The notes: generated by a model from the sequence alone, not told the origin. DNA of 64,000 nucleotides from Paracoccaceae bacterium (GCA_024642725.1 JAHEAO010000003.1:38969-102968); one strand, 5' to 3'; shown: positions 52,301 to 62,619, counted from the first letter of the stretch. Program-made: numbers and translations.

Positions 52301-53638
52301 ATGCGTCTTTCCCGATACTTCCTGCCCGTCCTCAAGGAAACCCCCGCCGAGGCGCAGATTGTCAGCCACCGGTTGATGCTCCGCGCAGGCATGATCAAGC
52401 AGGCGTCTGCAGGCATATATTCGTGGCTGCCGCTGGGCTACAAAGTGCTGCGGAACATTGAACGGATCGTGCATGAAGAACAGCAGCGCGCAGGGCATAT
52501 CCCGCTTCTGATGCCCACCTTGCAGTCGGCCGATCTCTGGCGCGAAAGTGGGCGCTATGACGATTACGGCGAAGAAATGCTGCGCATCAAGGATCGCCAT
52601 GGTCGTGACATGCTGTATGGCCCGACCAACGAAGAACTTATCACCGATATCTTCCGGTCGCATGTCGGCAGCTACAAGGACTTGCCGCTGACGCTCTATC
52701 ACATCCAGTGGAAATTCCGCGACGAAGTGCGTCCGCGCTTTGGCGTGATGCGTGGCCGCGAGTTCCTGATGAAGGATGGCTACAACTTCGACATCGACTA
52801 TGACAGCGCGATGCACGCCTATAACCGGCACATGGTCAGCTATCTCAGAACCTACGAACGGATGGGCCTTCAGGCGATCCCGATGCGCGCGGACAGCGGT
52901 CCCATCGGCGGCGAGGACACGCATGAATTCTTGGTGCTGGCCGATACCGGCGAAAGTGAAGTGTTTTATGATAGCGCGATTACCGATCTCAAGTTCGGCG
53001 ACCGGAAAGTCGATTATGACAACCGGGACGAATGCGCGGCCATCGTCAAGGAATGGACAGCGCCCTACGCCCGTACCGACGAAACCCATGACGAGGCTAA
53101 GTTCAGCGAAATCCCCGAAGCCCGTCGCAAGTCCTCGCGCGGGATCGAGGTCGGCCAGATCTTCTATTTCGGCACCAAGTATTCCGACCCGATGGGTGCG
53201 ATGGTCACCAATGATCAGGGTCACAAAGTCCCCGTGCACATGGGGAGCCACGGCATCGGTGTCAGCCGCCTTCTCGGCGCGATCATCGAGGCGAGCCACG
53301 ATGACAAGGGCATCATCTGGCCCGAAGGTGTCACGCCGTTCCATGTCGGTATCGTCAATCTCAAGCAAGGCGACCCAGAGGCCGACGTTGCCTGTGAAAA
53401 CATCTACGATGCGCTGAGCGCCAAGGGGCTCGAGCCGCTTTATGATGACCGTGACGAGCGGGCAGGCGCCAAGTTCGCCACGATGGACCTTATCGGCCTT
53501 CCGTGGCGGATCACTGTCGGTCCGCGCGGCCTCAAGAACGGCGTCGTCGAACTGACCGCGCGCCGGACCGGCGAAAGCGAGGAACTGACACCCGAAGTCG
53601 CGGTTTCCCGTGTCGCGGAGATCTACAGCGGGATCTGA
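52301..53638 (+). CDS. proS: prolyl-tRNA synthetase
   Basis: [59 protein letters not shown]. Confidence 0.97.
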   Translation: MRLSRYFLPVLKETPAEAQIVSHRLMLRAGMIKQASAGIYSWLPLGYKVLRNIERIVHEEQQRAGHIPLLMPTLQSADLWRESGRYDDYGEEMLRIKDRHGRDMLYGPTNEELITDIFRSHVGSYKDLPLTLYHIQWKFRDEVRPRFGVMRGREFLMKDGYNFDIDYDSAMHAYNRHMVSYLRTYERMGLQAIPMRADSGPIGGEDTHEFLVLADTGESEVFYDSAITDLKFGDRKVDYDNRDECAAIVKEWTAPYARTDETHDEAKFSEIPEARRKSSRGIEVGQIFYFGTKYSDPMGAMVTNDQGHKVPVHMGSHGIGVSRLLGAIIEASHDDKGIIWPEGVTPFHVGIVNLKQGDPEADVACENIYDALSAKGLEPLYDDRDERAGAKFATMDLIGLPWRITVGPRGLKNGVVELTARRTGESEELTPEVAVSRVAEIYSGI

Positions 53639-53639
53639 G

Positions 53640-54362
53640 ATGTCACGTAGAGCACTGATAACATGGGGTGGTTGGGACGGTCACGAACCGCGAAAGGTTG
53701 CAGACCTGTTCAAGGGAATCCTTGAAGAAGACGGGATGCAGGTCGAGGTCCATGACGACCTGAGCTGTCTGGCAGATGCAGATTACCTGCGCGGGCTCGA
53801 CCTGATTGCCCCGGTCTGGACCATGTCCAAGATCGAACCCGATTTTGCGGTCAATGTCTCTGAAGCGGTGGCGCGGGGCACCGGCATTGCCGGATGTCAT
53901 GGCGGCATGTGCGATGCATTTCGCGAAAACGTGCTTTGGCAGTTCATGACGGGGGGCAACTGGGTTGCCCATCCGGGCGGCGACGGCGTTGACTACAGGG
54001 TCATCGTCACCGATCCCGACGATCCTCTGACCGAGGGCATCGGCGATTTTGATGTCAGTTCCGAACAATACTACCTTCATGTCGACCCCACTGTGGAAGT
54101 GCTCGCCACCACCGAATTCCCGAGTGTGCACTGGTATCATTCGTCGAATGGGCGTGTGGACATGCCTGTCGCCTGGACCAAGCGTTGGGGCCTGGGGCGG
54201 GTTTATTACAATTCGCTCGGCCATCAGGCGAATGTCATCAACCATGGCGCTGCGCTTGAAATGATTCGGCGCGGCCTGATTTGGGCCAGCCACGGTCGCC
54301 AGGCGGCTTTGGCCAACGGCGAACGGTTCGAAGATTACGTTGCCGAGGGCAAGCATTACTGA
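53640..54362 (+). CDS. ThuA-domain (trehalose utilisation-like) protein
   Basis: ALITWGGWDGHEPRKVADLFKGILEEDG; GCHGGMCDAFR; WTKRWGLGRVYYNSLGH. Confidence 0.88.
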   Translation: MSRRALITWGGWDGHEPRKVADLFKGILEEDGMQVEVHDDLSCLADADYLRGLDLIAPVWTMSKIEPDFAVNVSEAVARGTGIAGCHGGMCDAFRENVLWQFMTGGNWVAHPGGDGVDYRVIVTDPDDPLTEGIGDFDVSSEQYYLHVDPTVEVLATTEFPSVHWYHSSNGRVDMPVAWTKRWGLGRVYYNSLGHQANVINHGAALEMIRRGLIWASHGRQAALANGERFEDYVAEGKHY

Positions 54363-54462
54363 CGCACGGTTGCGCCTCCTTGGCCGTGACACCTGCCACC
54401 GCCGCCCGCTTGACCCGACGCGCCATTCGTCGCAGTTTCCCGCAACATCGCATGAGGCAGAC

Positions 54463-55749
54463 ATGGCCCGCCGAACGGCCCCCTTTTCCCGGTTTGAATG
54501 GATGATCGCCTGGCGCTACCTGCGTGCGCGCCGCGCCGAAGGCGGCGTCAGCGTGATGACATGGATCTCCTTTCTGGGGATCATGCTGGCGGTTTTCGCC
54601 CTGATTGCCGTGCTTTCCGTGCGTGCAGGCTTTCGTGCCGAATTCGTCGATACGATCCTTGGCGCAAATGCCCACATCTCGCTCTACAACTCCGTCTACC
54701 AAACTGACACGGGCCAGACCACGAACGTGATGCCCGACTATGTCCAGACGGCTGAAAATCTCAGGAACCTTCCCGGCGTGACCCATGTGGCACCGCTTAT
54801 CCGTGGACAGGTCATGGCGAATAACAGGGAAAACACCACCGGCGTGGATGTCTATGGTATCTCGGCCGAAGACATAATGGGTATTCCTCGTGTTGCCCAT
54901 GCCGATCAGTCGCAAGGCGATGTGGCTCAACTGGAGCACGGCATCGCCATCGGATCCGGTGTCGCGCAGGCGCTCGGAGTCGGCATCGGCGACAAGATCA
55001 AGCTGATTTCACCAAACGGCGTAAAAACTGCCTTTGGCACCAGCCCAAGGGTTAACATATACCCTGTCGTCTACATCTTCACTGCTGGACGATACGACAT
55101 TGACCGCACCCGCGTTTACTTGCCATTTGCCGAGGCGCAGATGTTTTTCAACCGCGAAGGCGTCGCCGATGAAATCGAGGTCATGGTCGACGATCCTGAG
55201 CGCATTGACGAACGCAGCGTCGAATTTCTGAACGCAGGCGGCCCGCATACCTTGCTCTGGACTTGGAAGGATCGCTCCGGCAGCTTCCTGCGCGCGCTTC
55301 AGATCGAGGACAACGTCATGTTTGTGATCATGGGCGTTCTGGTCCTGATCGCCGCAATGAACATCATCTCGGGGCTGATCATGCTGGTCAAGAACAAGGG
55401 GCGCGACATCGGGATCCTGCGCACGATGGGCCTGACAGAGGGGTCCGTGCTGCGGGTTTTCTTCATCTGTGGCGCGCTGGTCGGGATTCTTGGCACACTC
55501 TTCGGTGTGATCCTCGGCTGCCTGTTCGCGATCTACATAGACCCGATCTTTTCCTTCGTGAATTACGTCGCAGGCGGCGGCGTCTGGGATCCGTCGATCC
55601 GCGGTATCTATAACCTGCCCGCCAAACTCGTCTGGAGTGACGTGATGTCGGCGGTCATACTCTCGCTGGGCCTGTCGTTTCTGGTGACGATCTTCCCGGC
55701 GCGCCGTGCCGCACGACTGAACCCGGTCGAGGCGCTGCGATATGAGTGA
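54463..55749 (+). CDS. lolC: lipoprotein-releasing ABC transporter permease (LolC/E)
   Basis: [34 protein letters not shown]; FtsX-like C-terminus; ATP-binding partner directly downstream. Confidence 0.92.
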   Translation: MARRTAPFSRFEWMIAWRYLRARRAEGGVSVMTWISFLGIMLAVFALIAVLSVRAGFRAEFVDTILGANAHISLYNSVYQTDTGQTTNVMPDYVQTAENLRNLPGVTHVAPLIRGQVMANNRENTTGVDVYGISAEDIMGIPRVAHADQSQGDVAQLEHGIAIGSGVAQALGVGIGDKIKLISPNGVKTAFGTSPRVNIYPVVYIFTAGRYDIDRTRVYLPFAEAQMFFNREGVADEIEVMVDDPERIDERSVEFLNAGGPHTLLWTWKDRSGSFLRALQIEDNVMFVIMGVLVLIAAMNIISGLIMLVKNKGRDIGILRTMGLTEGSVLRVFFICGALVGILGTLFGVILGCLFAIYIDPIFSFVNYVAGGGVWDPSIRGIYNLPAKLVWSDVMSAVILSLGLSFLVTIFPARRAARLNPVEALRYE

Positions 55750-56419
55750 CATCGTTCTTGATCTTCAGAACATCGAGAAGGCCTATAACAAAGGGAAACC
55801 TGCAGAAGTGGTGGTGCTCAGAGGTGCCAGCCTTTCGGTCCGGAAGGGCGAAGTCGTAGCGCTCGTGGCTCCATCGGGGGCGGGTAAGTCAACTCTGCTT
55901 CACATCGCCGGTCTACTCGATACTCCCGATGCCGGTGCGATCACGCTTAATGGCACCGCGATGACCGGCCTTTCAGATCGCCAACGCACGCGCGCGAGGC
56001 GTGAGGATATTGGTTTCATTTACCAGTTTCATCATCTCCTGCCTGAATTCACTGCGCTCGAAAACATCGTGCTGCCGCAACTTGCCAACGCCGTCGCAGA
56101 AAAGGACGCTAAGGCGCGAGCGCAAGAACTCTTGCAGAGTGTCGGTATCGGCAGCCGCGCCAGTCACCGCCCGGCAGAACTCTCTGGCGGCGAACAGCAA
56201 CGGGTTGCCTTTTGCCGCGCGCTGGCAAACCGTCCCCGGTTGCTGCTGGCCGATGAACCCACCGGGAATCTTGATCCCGAAACATCTGACCAGGTCTTTG
56301 CGACTTTGATGCAGGTTGTCCGTGATACCGGGCTGTCTGCACTGATTGCCACCCATAACCTTGCTCTCGCCGGCAGGATGGACCGGATCGTAAGGATGGA
56401 CGCCGGTCGTCTGTCCTGA
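55742..56419 (+). CDS. lolD: lipoprotein-releasing ABC transporter ATP-binding protein
   Basis: Walker [45 protein letters not shown]. Confidence 0.94.
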   Translation: MSDIVLDLQNIEKAYNKGKPAEVVVLRGASLSVRKGEVVALVAPSGAGKSTLLHIAGLLDTPDAGAITLNGTAMTGLSDRQRTRARREDIGFIYQFHHLLPEFTALENIVLPQLANAVAEKDAKARAQELLQSVGIGSRASHRPAELSGGEQQRVAFCRALANRPRLLLADEPTGNLDPETSDQVFATLMQVVRDTGLSALIATHNLALAGRMDRIVRMDAGRLS

Positions 56420-56523
56420 CCGTGGAGACTGGCGCTTGGATCGCCGACTTAAATGTCTCAGTTCCGCGACGCTTGCCCTGTTGGGCATGACCGGATACGC
56501 CTTGAGCAATTGAAGGAGACCGC

Positions 56524-57120
56524 ATGTTTACCGGCATCATCACCGATCAGGGCACCATCTTGAAGCTGGACCAGAAAGGCGACCTCAGGGCGCGGATCGG
56601 GACATCCTACGACGTGGCTGGCATCGACATCGGCGCTTCGATCGCCTGCGACGGTGTTTGCCTGACGGTTGTCGCCCTCGGGTACAAACCGCAAAACTGG
56701 TTCGAGGTCGAAATCTCGGCCGAGTCGGTCTCCAAGACCAACCTGGGCACTTGGACCCCGGGCAAGAGCGTCAATCTGGAACGGGCGCTGCGCGTCGGTG
56801 ACGAACTGGGCGGTCATATCGTTTCGGGCCATGTCGACGGTGTCGCGACGGTGACGTCTGTCCACGAGGAGGGCGACAGCACCAGGGTTACGTTCCGCGC
56901 GCCAGACGACTTTGCGCGTTTCATCGCGCCCAAGGGCTCGGTGGCGCTAAACGGCACGTCTCTGACGGTGAACGAGGTCTCGGGAAGGGATTTTGGTGTC
57001 AACCTGATCCCGCATACCAAGCAGGTTACGAACTGGGATAAGGTTGCCGAGGGCGATCGGGTCAATCTGGAAATCGACACACTTGCCCGCTATGTGGCCC
57101 GGCTACAGGACTGGCAATGA
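56524..57120 (+). CDS. ribE: riboflavin synthase alpha chain
   Basis: MFTGIITDQGTI; internal duplication; VSGHVDGVATV. Confidence 0.96.
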   Translation: MFTGIITDQGTILKLDQKGDLRARIGTSYDVAGIDIGASIACDGVCLTVVALGYKPQNWFEVEISAESVSKTNLGTWTPGKSVNLERALRVGDELGGHIVSGHVDGVATVTSVHEEGDSTRVTFRAPDDFARFIAPKGSVALNGTSLTVNEVSGRDFGVNLIPHTKQVTNWDKVAEGDRVNLEIDTLARYVARLQDWQ

Positions 57121-57359
57121 AAAGCAGCGCTACAGCCTTTTACAACGATGTGAGCGTTCAGCCCCGTGTTGACATCCCGCGCGATCCGGATGGGGGAGAG
57201 TGCTGGCGAGAATGCCGGTCCGAGCCAGAGCTAACTCATGGCTGGCGTCCGCTCGCTGGAACCGGGGAGAAAGCGTCAGCTTCCGCGGCGGAAACGTTCG
57301 TAGACGGGTTGAAAGCCGCAGGCGGGCTGCCCCCCTTGCTCGGGGTGGCAGACCAATGA
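57117..57359 (+). other. 80-codon open frame or structured intercistronic RNA; nature unresolved
   Basis: ATGA overlap with ribE at the 5' end and stop overlapping the next ATG at the 3' end; also holds three hairpins. Confidence 0.4.
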
Positions 57360-57931
57360 CACCGGGTCTTGGCCACAACAACGGACCATCTCTCGAACCG
57401 GGCACCACTTGGCGAACCCAGTGCTGGCGGAAGGCGCGCGCCGAACTGTTGCCGCACCTTCCGTTGGAAGTCTTGCGCCTCCGCGTTGCTCGGGCTCGGG
57501 AAATCGGACTGGAATACCGCACCTATGCCTCTTTCCGGGCCTCCACAGGACATGATGTCATCGGGTTCCTGTTCTCCGGCAACGCTCTGAGAGTGCATCT
57601 TCGTCGCCATGCCATGCCAGCCGACCGCACTGAAAAGCTTGCATCAATTGGCAATTGCGACCGGATTGCCATGATTCCTGCCCCGCTATCGCTTGAAGCA
57701 TTCGCGCGGGCTAATCCGGGGGCAGTATTTGAAAGCCTCGCCAGCGCACCCGGACATTTGGCAAGTTGGGCACAAGCGCGCGACAGCATTGGCGCGGTTT
57801 TGTCTGAACGGCGCTTGCCTCGAGATGGCGTTCTGCTGATCGGCGACGCGACGCTTGAACGGAATTGGTCAGAGGCAGGGCGCCTTGCGGGCTACCTCGG
57901 CGCAGATCGTTATTTTGCCGCGGCGGGCTGA
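57356..57931 (+). CDS. GLGHNNGP-motif protein of unknown function in the riboflavin operon
   Basis: MTPGLGHNNGPSLEPGTTWRTQCWRKARAELLPHLPLEVLRLRVARAREIGLEY... Confidence 0.75.
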   Translation: MTPGLGHNNGPSLEPGTTWRTQCWRKARAELLPHLPLEVLRLRVARAREIGLEYRTYASFRASTGHDVIGFLFSGNALRVHLRRHAMPADRTEKLASIGNCDRIAMIPAPLSLEAFARANPGAVFESLASAPGHLASWAQARDSIGAVLSERRLPRDGVLLIGDATLERNWSEAGRLAGYLGADRYFAAAG

Positions 57932-57996
57932 CGGAATCGGGCACTGGTCATCGGCAAGGCCTTGAGGTATCTGCCACCCACGCAAGGATGGAGCCC

Positions 57997-59109
57997 ATGG
58001 CCGATACGTTCGACACCACGTTCAAGGACGCGATTTCTTCTGTCGAAGAGATTCTCGAAGATGCCCGCAACGGACGAATGTTTATTCTAATCGATCACGA
58101 AGATCGGGAGAATGAGGGCGATCTGGTCATCCCGGCGCAGATGGCCACCCCCGAGGCGATCAACTTCATGGCCATGCACGGCCGCGGCCTGATCTGCCTC
58201 GCACTCCCCGGAGAGCGTATTGACGCGCTCGGGTTGCCGCTGATGGCGAGCTACAATTCATCCCGCCACGAAACCGCCTTTACGATTTCCATAGAGGCGC
58301 GCGAAGGCGTTACGACCGGTATCTCCGCCCATGACCGGGCCCGGACGGTGGCTGTGGCAATTGACGCTGGCAAGACCGGAGCGGATATCGCGACGCCTGG
58401 CCATGTCTTCCCGCTGCGCGCGCGCGATGGAGGCGTCTTGGTGCGCGCAGGTCATACCGAAGCCGCGGTGGATGTCGCCCGCCTGGCCGGACTGAACGCG
58501 TCTGGCGTGATCTGCGAGATCATGAACGAAGACGGCACCATGGCGCGGTTGCCTGATCTCGTGGCCTTCGCGCAAAAACATAATCTGAAGATCGGAACGA
58601 TCAGCGATCTGATCGGCTACCGGCGCCGCAATGACAATCTTGTGCGCATCAGCAAAGAGACAACCATCACGTCGGAATTCGGCGGCGAGTGGGCCATGCG
58701 GATCTATACCGATGAAACCCATGGCGACGAACACATCGTGCTGATCCGCGGAGACGTCGGCGGGACCGAACCGGTCCTCGTCAGGATGCATGCGCTCGAT
58801 CCAATGCTCGACATCGTCGGCACCGGAAGCGCGGGTCGCACCGGCGAGTTCGGTGACGCAATGCGTCTTATCGCGGCCGAGGGGCGCGGCGTGCTCGTGC
58901 TGCTTCGCGACACGACGTTGAAGCTGGTGACCGAAGGCTCAGCATCTCCGCAGACAATCCGGCAATACGGTTTGGGAGCGCAGATCCTGTCTTCGCTCGG
59001 CTTATCGAAACTGATCCTGCTGACGAACTCGCCAAAGCCCAAAGTCGTTGGCCTCGAAGCTTATGGCTTGTCGATTGAAGACGTCCGCAAGATACCTGCC
59101 GGGGGATAA
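57997..59109 (+). CDS. ribBX: 3,4-dihydroxy-2-butanone 4-phosphate synthase fused to a degenerate GTP cyclohydrolase II-like domain (RibBX type)
   Basis: RibB motifs DHEDRENEGDLVIPA and HVFPLRARDGGVLVRAGHTEAAVD; C-terminal half lacks GCHII Cys and EGRG motifs. Confidence 0.88.
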   Translation: MADTFDTTFKDAISSVEEILEDARNGRMFILIDHEDRENEGDLVIPAQMATPEAINFMAMHGRGLICLALPGERIDALGLPLMASYNSSRHETAFTISIEAREGVTTGISAHDRARTVAVAIDAGKTGADIATPGHVFPLRARDGGVLVRAGHTEAAVDVARLAGLNASGVICEIMNEDGTMARLPDLVAFAQKHNLKIGTISDLIGYRRRNDNLVRISKETTITSEFGGEWAMRIYTDETHGDEHIVLIRGDVGGTEPVLVRMHALDPMLDIVGTGSAGRTGEFGDAMRLIAAEGRGVLVLLRDTTLKLVTEGSASPQTIRQYGLGAQILSSLGLSKLILLTNSPKPKVVGLEAYGLSIEDVRKIPAGG

Positions 59110-59112
59110 GAA

Positions 59113-59658
59113 TTGGCTGGAACTGAAACACATTACATCCTGCCGCTGCCCGAGTTTTCTGAGCCGGTGAAGGTGCTGATCGTTGTCGCGCCATACTATA
59201 AGGACATTGCCGACAACCTTGTTGCCGGTGCCAAGGCCGTGCTTGAGGCCGCAGGGGCGACTTACGATCTGGTCGAAATGCCCGGCGCGCTAGAAGTTCC
59301 CACGGCGATACGAATTGCCGACCGGCAGTCCCATTTTGACGGCTATGTCGCGCTTGGTTGCATCATTCGCGGTGAAACCACGCATTACGATACCGTCTGC
59401 AACGATTCCTCCCGCGCGCTGCAACTGCTGGGACTGGACGGATGTTGCATCGGAAACGGAATCCTTACGGTCGAAAATCGGACACAGGCGGAAGTGCGCG
59501 CTGACCCGGCACGAATGAACAAGGGGGGCGGTGCTGCGGCCGCTGCACTGCACTTGATCGCACTGACCCGCAAATGGGGGCGGTCGGACAAAGCTGTTGG
59601 CTTTCACTCCGACAGTATCCTGATCGCCGAAAGCAAGAAGGGCAGCAAAATCACATGA
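59113..59658 (+). CDS. ribH: 6,7-dimethyl-8-ribityllumazine synthase
   Basis: TTG start; VEMPGALEVPTAI; ALGCIIRGETTHYD; NGILTVEN. Confidence 0.96.
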   Translation: MAGTETHYILPLPEFSEPVKVLIVVAPYYKDIADNLVAGAKAVLEAAGATYDLVEMPGALEVPTAIRIADRQSHFDGYVALGCIIRGETTHYDTVCNDSSRALQLLGLDGCCIGNGILTVENRTQAEVRADPARMNKGGGAAAAALHLIALTRKWGRSDKAVGFHSDSILIAESKKGSKIT

Positions 59659-60119
59659 CCAAGGCGGCGAACAAGCGGCAGATGAACTCCGCGGCCCGGC
59701 TTTATGCGGTGCAGGCGCTTTTCCAGATGGAAAGCTCCGGCCAGACCGTCGAAGCGATTGGTCGCGAATTCGAAGATCATCGGTTCGGCGCGACTTACGA
59801 GGGCGACGAGATGGCAGAGGGCAATCTTGATCTCTTTCGCTTGATCCTCGAGAACGCGGTGAACTGGCAGGCCAAGATCGACCAGATGACCGACAGGGCG
59901 CTGGTTGCCAAATGGCCGATCGCACGGATCGACCCGACGCTGAGGGCACTCTTTCGCGCCGCAGGTGCCGAATTGACAGTGGGGGAGACTCCGCCGAAAG
60001 TCGTGATCAACGAATTCGTCGATGTCGCAAAGGCCTTCTTTCCTGACGGCAGGGAAGCCCGCTTTGTCAACGCCGTGCTGGATCACATGGCCCGCGAGGC
60101 CCGGCCAGAAGCGTTCTGA
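59655..60119 (+). CDS. nusB: transcription antitermination factor NusB
   Basis: ARLYAVQALFQMESSG; PPKVVINEFVDVAKAFFPDGREARFVNAVLD; ATGA overlap with ribH. Confidence 0.95.
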   Translation: MTKAANKRQMNSAARLYAVQALFQMESSGQTVEAIGREFEDHRFGATYEGDEMAEGNLDLFRLILENAVNWQAKIDQMTDRALVAKWPIARIDPTLRALFRAAGAELTVGETPPKVVINEFVDVAKAFFPDGREARFVNAVLDHMAREARPEAF

Positions 60120-60200
60120 AGGCGCCGGCGGGGGGCGAGAAATTCTATTGGGATCACAGAGTCAGCCTTCGGCACTGGCAACGTGGCAAGCCAAGAACGA

Positions 60201-60434
60201 ATGATGAAGATCAGCGTCAAGTCAGCCAAGGTCAAGTTTGGCCGGATGCTGGTACATATCCGCCGTTCGGTGCCACCAGGCCTGCGGCTTTTACTGGGCA
60301 TCCTCCTGATTTTGGGCGGCCTCGTTGGGTTCTTGCCGGTCGTCGGCTTCTGGATGATTCCGCTTGGGATTGCCGTTGCAGCGCTGGATATCAAGCCGCT
60401 CTACCGCTGGATACGAGGGAAGACTGGGCGCTGA
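60201..60434 (+). CDS. small membrane protein, unknown function
   Basis: Hydrophobic GLRLLLGILLILGGLVGFLPVVGFWMIPLGIAVAALDI. Confidence 0.7.
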   Translation: MMKISVKSAKVKFGRMLVHIRRSVPPGLRLLLGILLILGGLVGFLPVVGFWMIPLGIAVAALDIKPLYRWIRGKTGR

Positions 60435-60538
60435 CCCGAAGGGACTTCCGGTTGCGAGGCGCGCGGCGGGACTGCGACGAGAAGACATCTGGAACACGCC
60501 ACGACTGTCGCTATCATCGGAGCATCAGCCTAGGAGTC

Positions 60539-60847
60539 ATGGCTATGCCAAAACTTGTCAGCACCTACATCAAACAAGTTCTGATCGGATTCGCGCTTTC
60601 TGCGATCTTTGTCGCTTTGTTGCTCTGGCAGAACGTTGCAAATCTCGGGCATCTGGTTACGACATCCGATATTGGCTGGCTCGCCGTATTAATGCTCTTC
60701 ATGTTCAACGGGCTGGTATTTGCCGGTGTTCAGTTCGCCATCACAATCATGCATATGGCCGAGGATGAGACGCCAAGGGGCGGCGGGCGTCGTGACCCGG
60801 TACTGACAGAACTTGTCCCCATGCCCGTCCGCCCGAAGTCCCGCTAG
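60539..60847 (+). CDS. small two-TM membrane protein, unknown function
   Basis: MAMPKLVSTYIKQVLIGFALSAIFVALLLWQNVANLGHLV... Confidence 0.75.
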   Translation: MAMPKLVSTYIKQVLIGFALSAIFVALLLWQNVANLGHLVTTSDIGWLAVLMLFMFNGLVFAGVQFAITIMHMAEDETPRGGGRRDPVLTELVPMPVRPKSR

Positions 60848-61551
60848 GCAAACCGGAAATCCGCCCAGATCGGAAGGTGATCAGAGGCCTGGCGGGAAAG
60901 CCGCGTCTCGGTGACGCCCGCGTCCATGAGTTCAAGACTCCTGCTCGCGGCAACGCGGTCAAGCGATGCCATAGGGCGTGCGGCATGATACGATCGGCCC
61001 GGTGCATGGACGGCATAGTCAGTTTGCAACGCCTCCAATCCCCGGTCATTTGACCACTCATTGAAATCGCCAAGGATCAGAGTCGGCATCGCTTGGCGCT
61101 GTTCGATCTGTTCCGCTATGGTTGCAAGCTGCATCCTTCGCATCTTGCGGGTCAGGCCGAGATGCGCCGCGACGATCCGTATCGGACCGTTCAAGAGTGC
61201 AAGCTCTGCAAGAATCGCGCCGCGTGGCTCAAGGCCGGGCAGATCGAGCCGCAATACCTTGGTCGCAACGGTGCCTTTACGCAGAAGGACGGCATTGCCA
61301 TGCCAGCCAAGGCTGACGTCGGAGACCGCGGCCTCCAACGGCTCAAGATCGGTGCGGCGTTCAATCTCCAACCGGTCGAGCGTTGTTGGTCGCGCACCAA
61401 GGCGACGGTCGACTTCTTGCAACGCGACAATATCTGCCTCAAGCGCGCCGATGACATCCAATGTGCGGGTTGGATCGCGCCTGCGATCCAACCCGACGCA
61501 CTTGCGGATATTGTATGACGCAACCCGAACCGGCTTCGGTGACTTTTCCAT
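60844..61551 (-). CDS. endonuclease/exonuclease/phosphatase family protein
   Basis: VASYNIRKCVGLDRRRDP; DIVALQEVDRR; LGDFNEW; SDHLPIWADF. Confidence 0.88.
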   Translation of the reverse strand: MEKSPKPVRVASYNIRKCVGLDRRRDPTRTLDVIGALEADIVALQEVDRRLGARPTTLDRLEIERRTDLEPLEAAVSDVSLGWHGNAVLLRKGTVATKVLRLDLPGLEPRGAILAELALLNGPIRIVAAHLGLTRKMRRMQLATIAEQIEQRQAMPTLILGDFNEWSNDRGLEALQTDYAVHAPGRSYHAARPMASLDRVAASRSLELMDAGVTETRLSRQASDHLPIWADFRFA

Positions 61552-61628
61552 GTTTAGATATATGGGGGACTTCGCCGCAAATGTAAGCAGGCCTTGCAGC
61601 CCAACCCAACCTGGCCTTAGAAAAAGTT

Positions 61629-62273
61629 GTGAAGCAGACACAGCAACCCGCCGTCGTACGTGTGATCTGGGCCATACTCTTGGTTGCTGGGCTGTGGGCG
61701 CTTTTTCTGGGCCGGTGGTCCGTCGGTTTCGTGGCTATTGCGACTTTCGTCGTCACCTTGCTGCCGGGTCCGTTGTTTGACCGGCTGGACATCAAGTTGC
61801 CAACGAATTTCTTGGCCGCGATTGCTGTTTTCGCCTTCGCAACGCTGTTCCTCGGTGAAGTTTTGGATTTCTACGAACGGTTCTGGTGGTGGGACATCGC
61901 GCTCCACGGTGGCTCGGCGATCAGCTTTGGCCTTGTTGGTTTCCTGTTTGTTTTCTTCATGTTCGAAGGGAACAGGTTTGCTGCCCCGCCGATTGCTGTG
62001 GCTTTCGTTGCCTTCTGTTTCGCGGTCACGATCGGATGCGCATGGGAAATCTTCGAATTTGGGATGGATCAAATATTTGGCCTGAACATGCAGAAGACCG
62101 GACTCGTCGACACGATGTGGGATCTGATCGTGGATATGATCGGTGCCGCGATCGGCGCCACTGCGGGCTTCTTCTTTCTCAAGGGCCGGGAACTGGGCGG
62201 CTTGTCCCGAGTCATCGACGAATTCGTGTCAATGAACCGCAAGTTCTACCGTAAGCTGCGTAAACGGGGCTGA
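61629..62273 (+). CDS. YjdF/DUF2238-like membrane protein
   Basis: GTG start; WWWDIALHGGSAISFGLVGFLFVF; WEIFEFGMDQIFGLNMQ; DTMWDLIVDMIGAAIGA. Confidence 0.78.
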   Translation: MKQTQQPAVVRVIWAILLVAGLWALFLGRWSVGFVAIATFVVTLLPGPLFDRLDIKLPTNFLAAIAVFAFATLFLGEVLDFYERFWWWDIALHGGSAISFGLVGFLFVFFMFEGNRFAAPPIAVAFVAFCFAVTIGCAWEIFEFGMDQIFGLNMQKTGLVDTMWDLIVDMIGAAIGATAGFFFLKGRELGGLSRVIDEFVSMNRKFYRKLRKRG

Positions 62274-62279
62274 GGGGGA

Positions 62280-62446
62280 GGTGGCGGGACCACCACAGCC
62301 GTAGGGGTACGTAAATTCCCGAGGACCTGCACATACAGGTGGGCGCCAGGTAAGTGGACCAGGGTCCAAACAGAGCCAGCTCCCTCGGATTTATTTAAGG
62401 CCACCGGAATTGGACCCCATCACGAGAAAGGCAGAACCCGCCACTA
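62280..62446 (+). ncRNA. candidate unannotated structured RNA / 5' leader
   Basis: Gene-free segment with GTGGCGGG/CCCGCCAC closing pair, GGGTCCAA/TTGGACCC, ACCTG-CACATA-CAGGT and TGGACC-AG-GGTCCA. Confidence 0.35.
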
Positions 62447-62619
62447 AGCAACATAGGCTTGTGCCGACCTTGCTACAAGAGGACAACTTGGTCGAGACCG
62501 ACCGCATCCGCCAGACAAATTGAATGCTCCGATGGAGAGGCGGAAGCGATATTTTTTGCATTGAAGCCTCGGACCGGGCTTCAAAGAAGAGGTCGGGGCT
62601 TTCTCGGCCCTTGCCAAAT

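Noticed and set aside
57181-57300. Glycine or cobalamin riboswitch in the riboflavin operon
   Set aside because: GGGGAGAG occurs but without CCGAAGG...CTCTCAGG or a B12 box; does not fit
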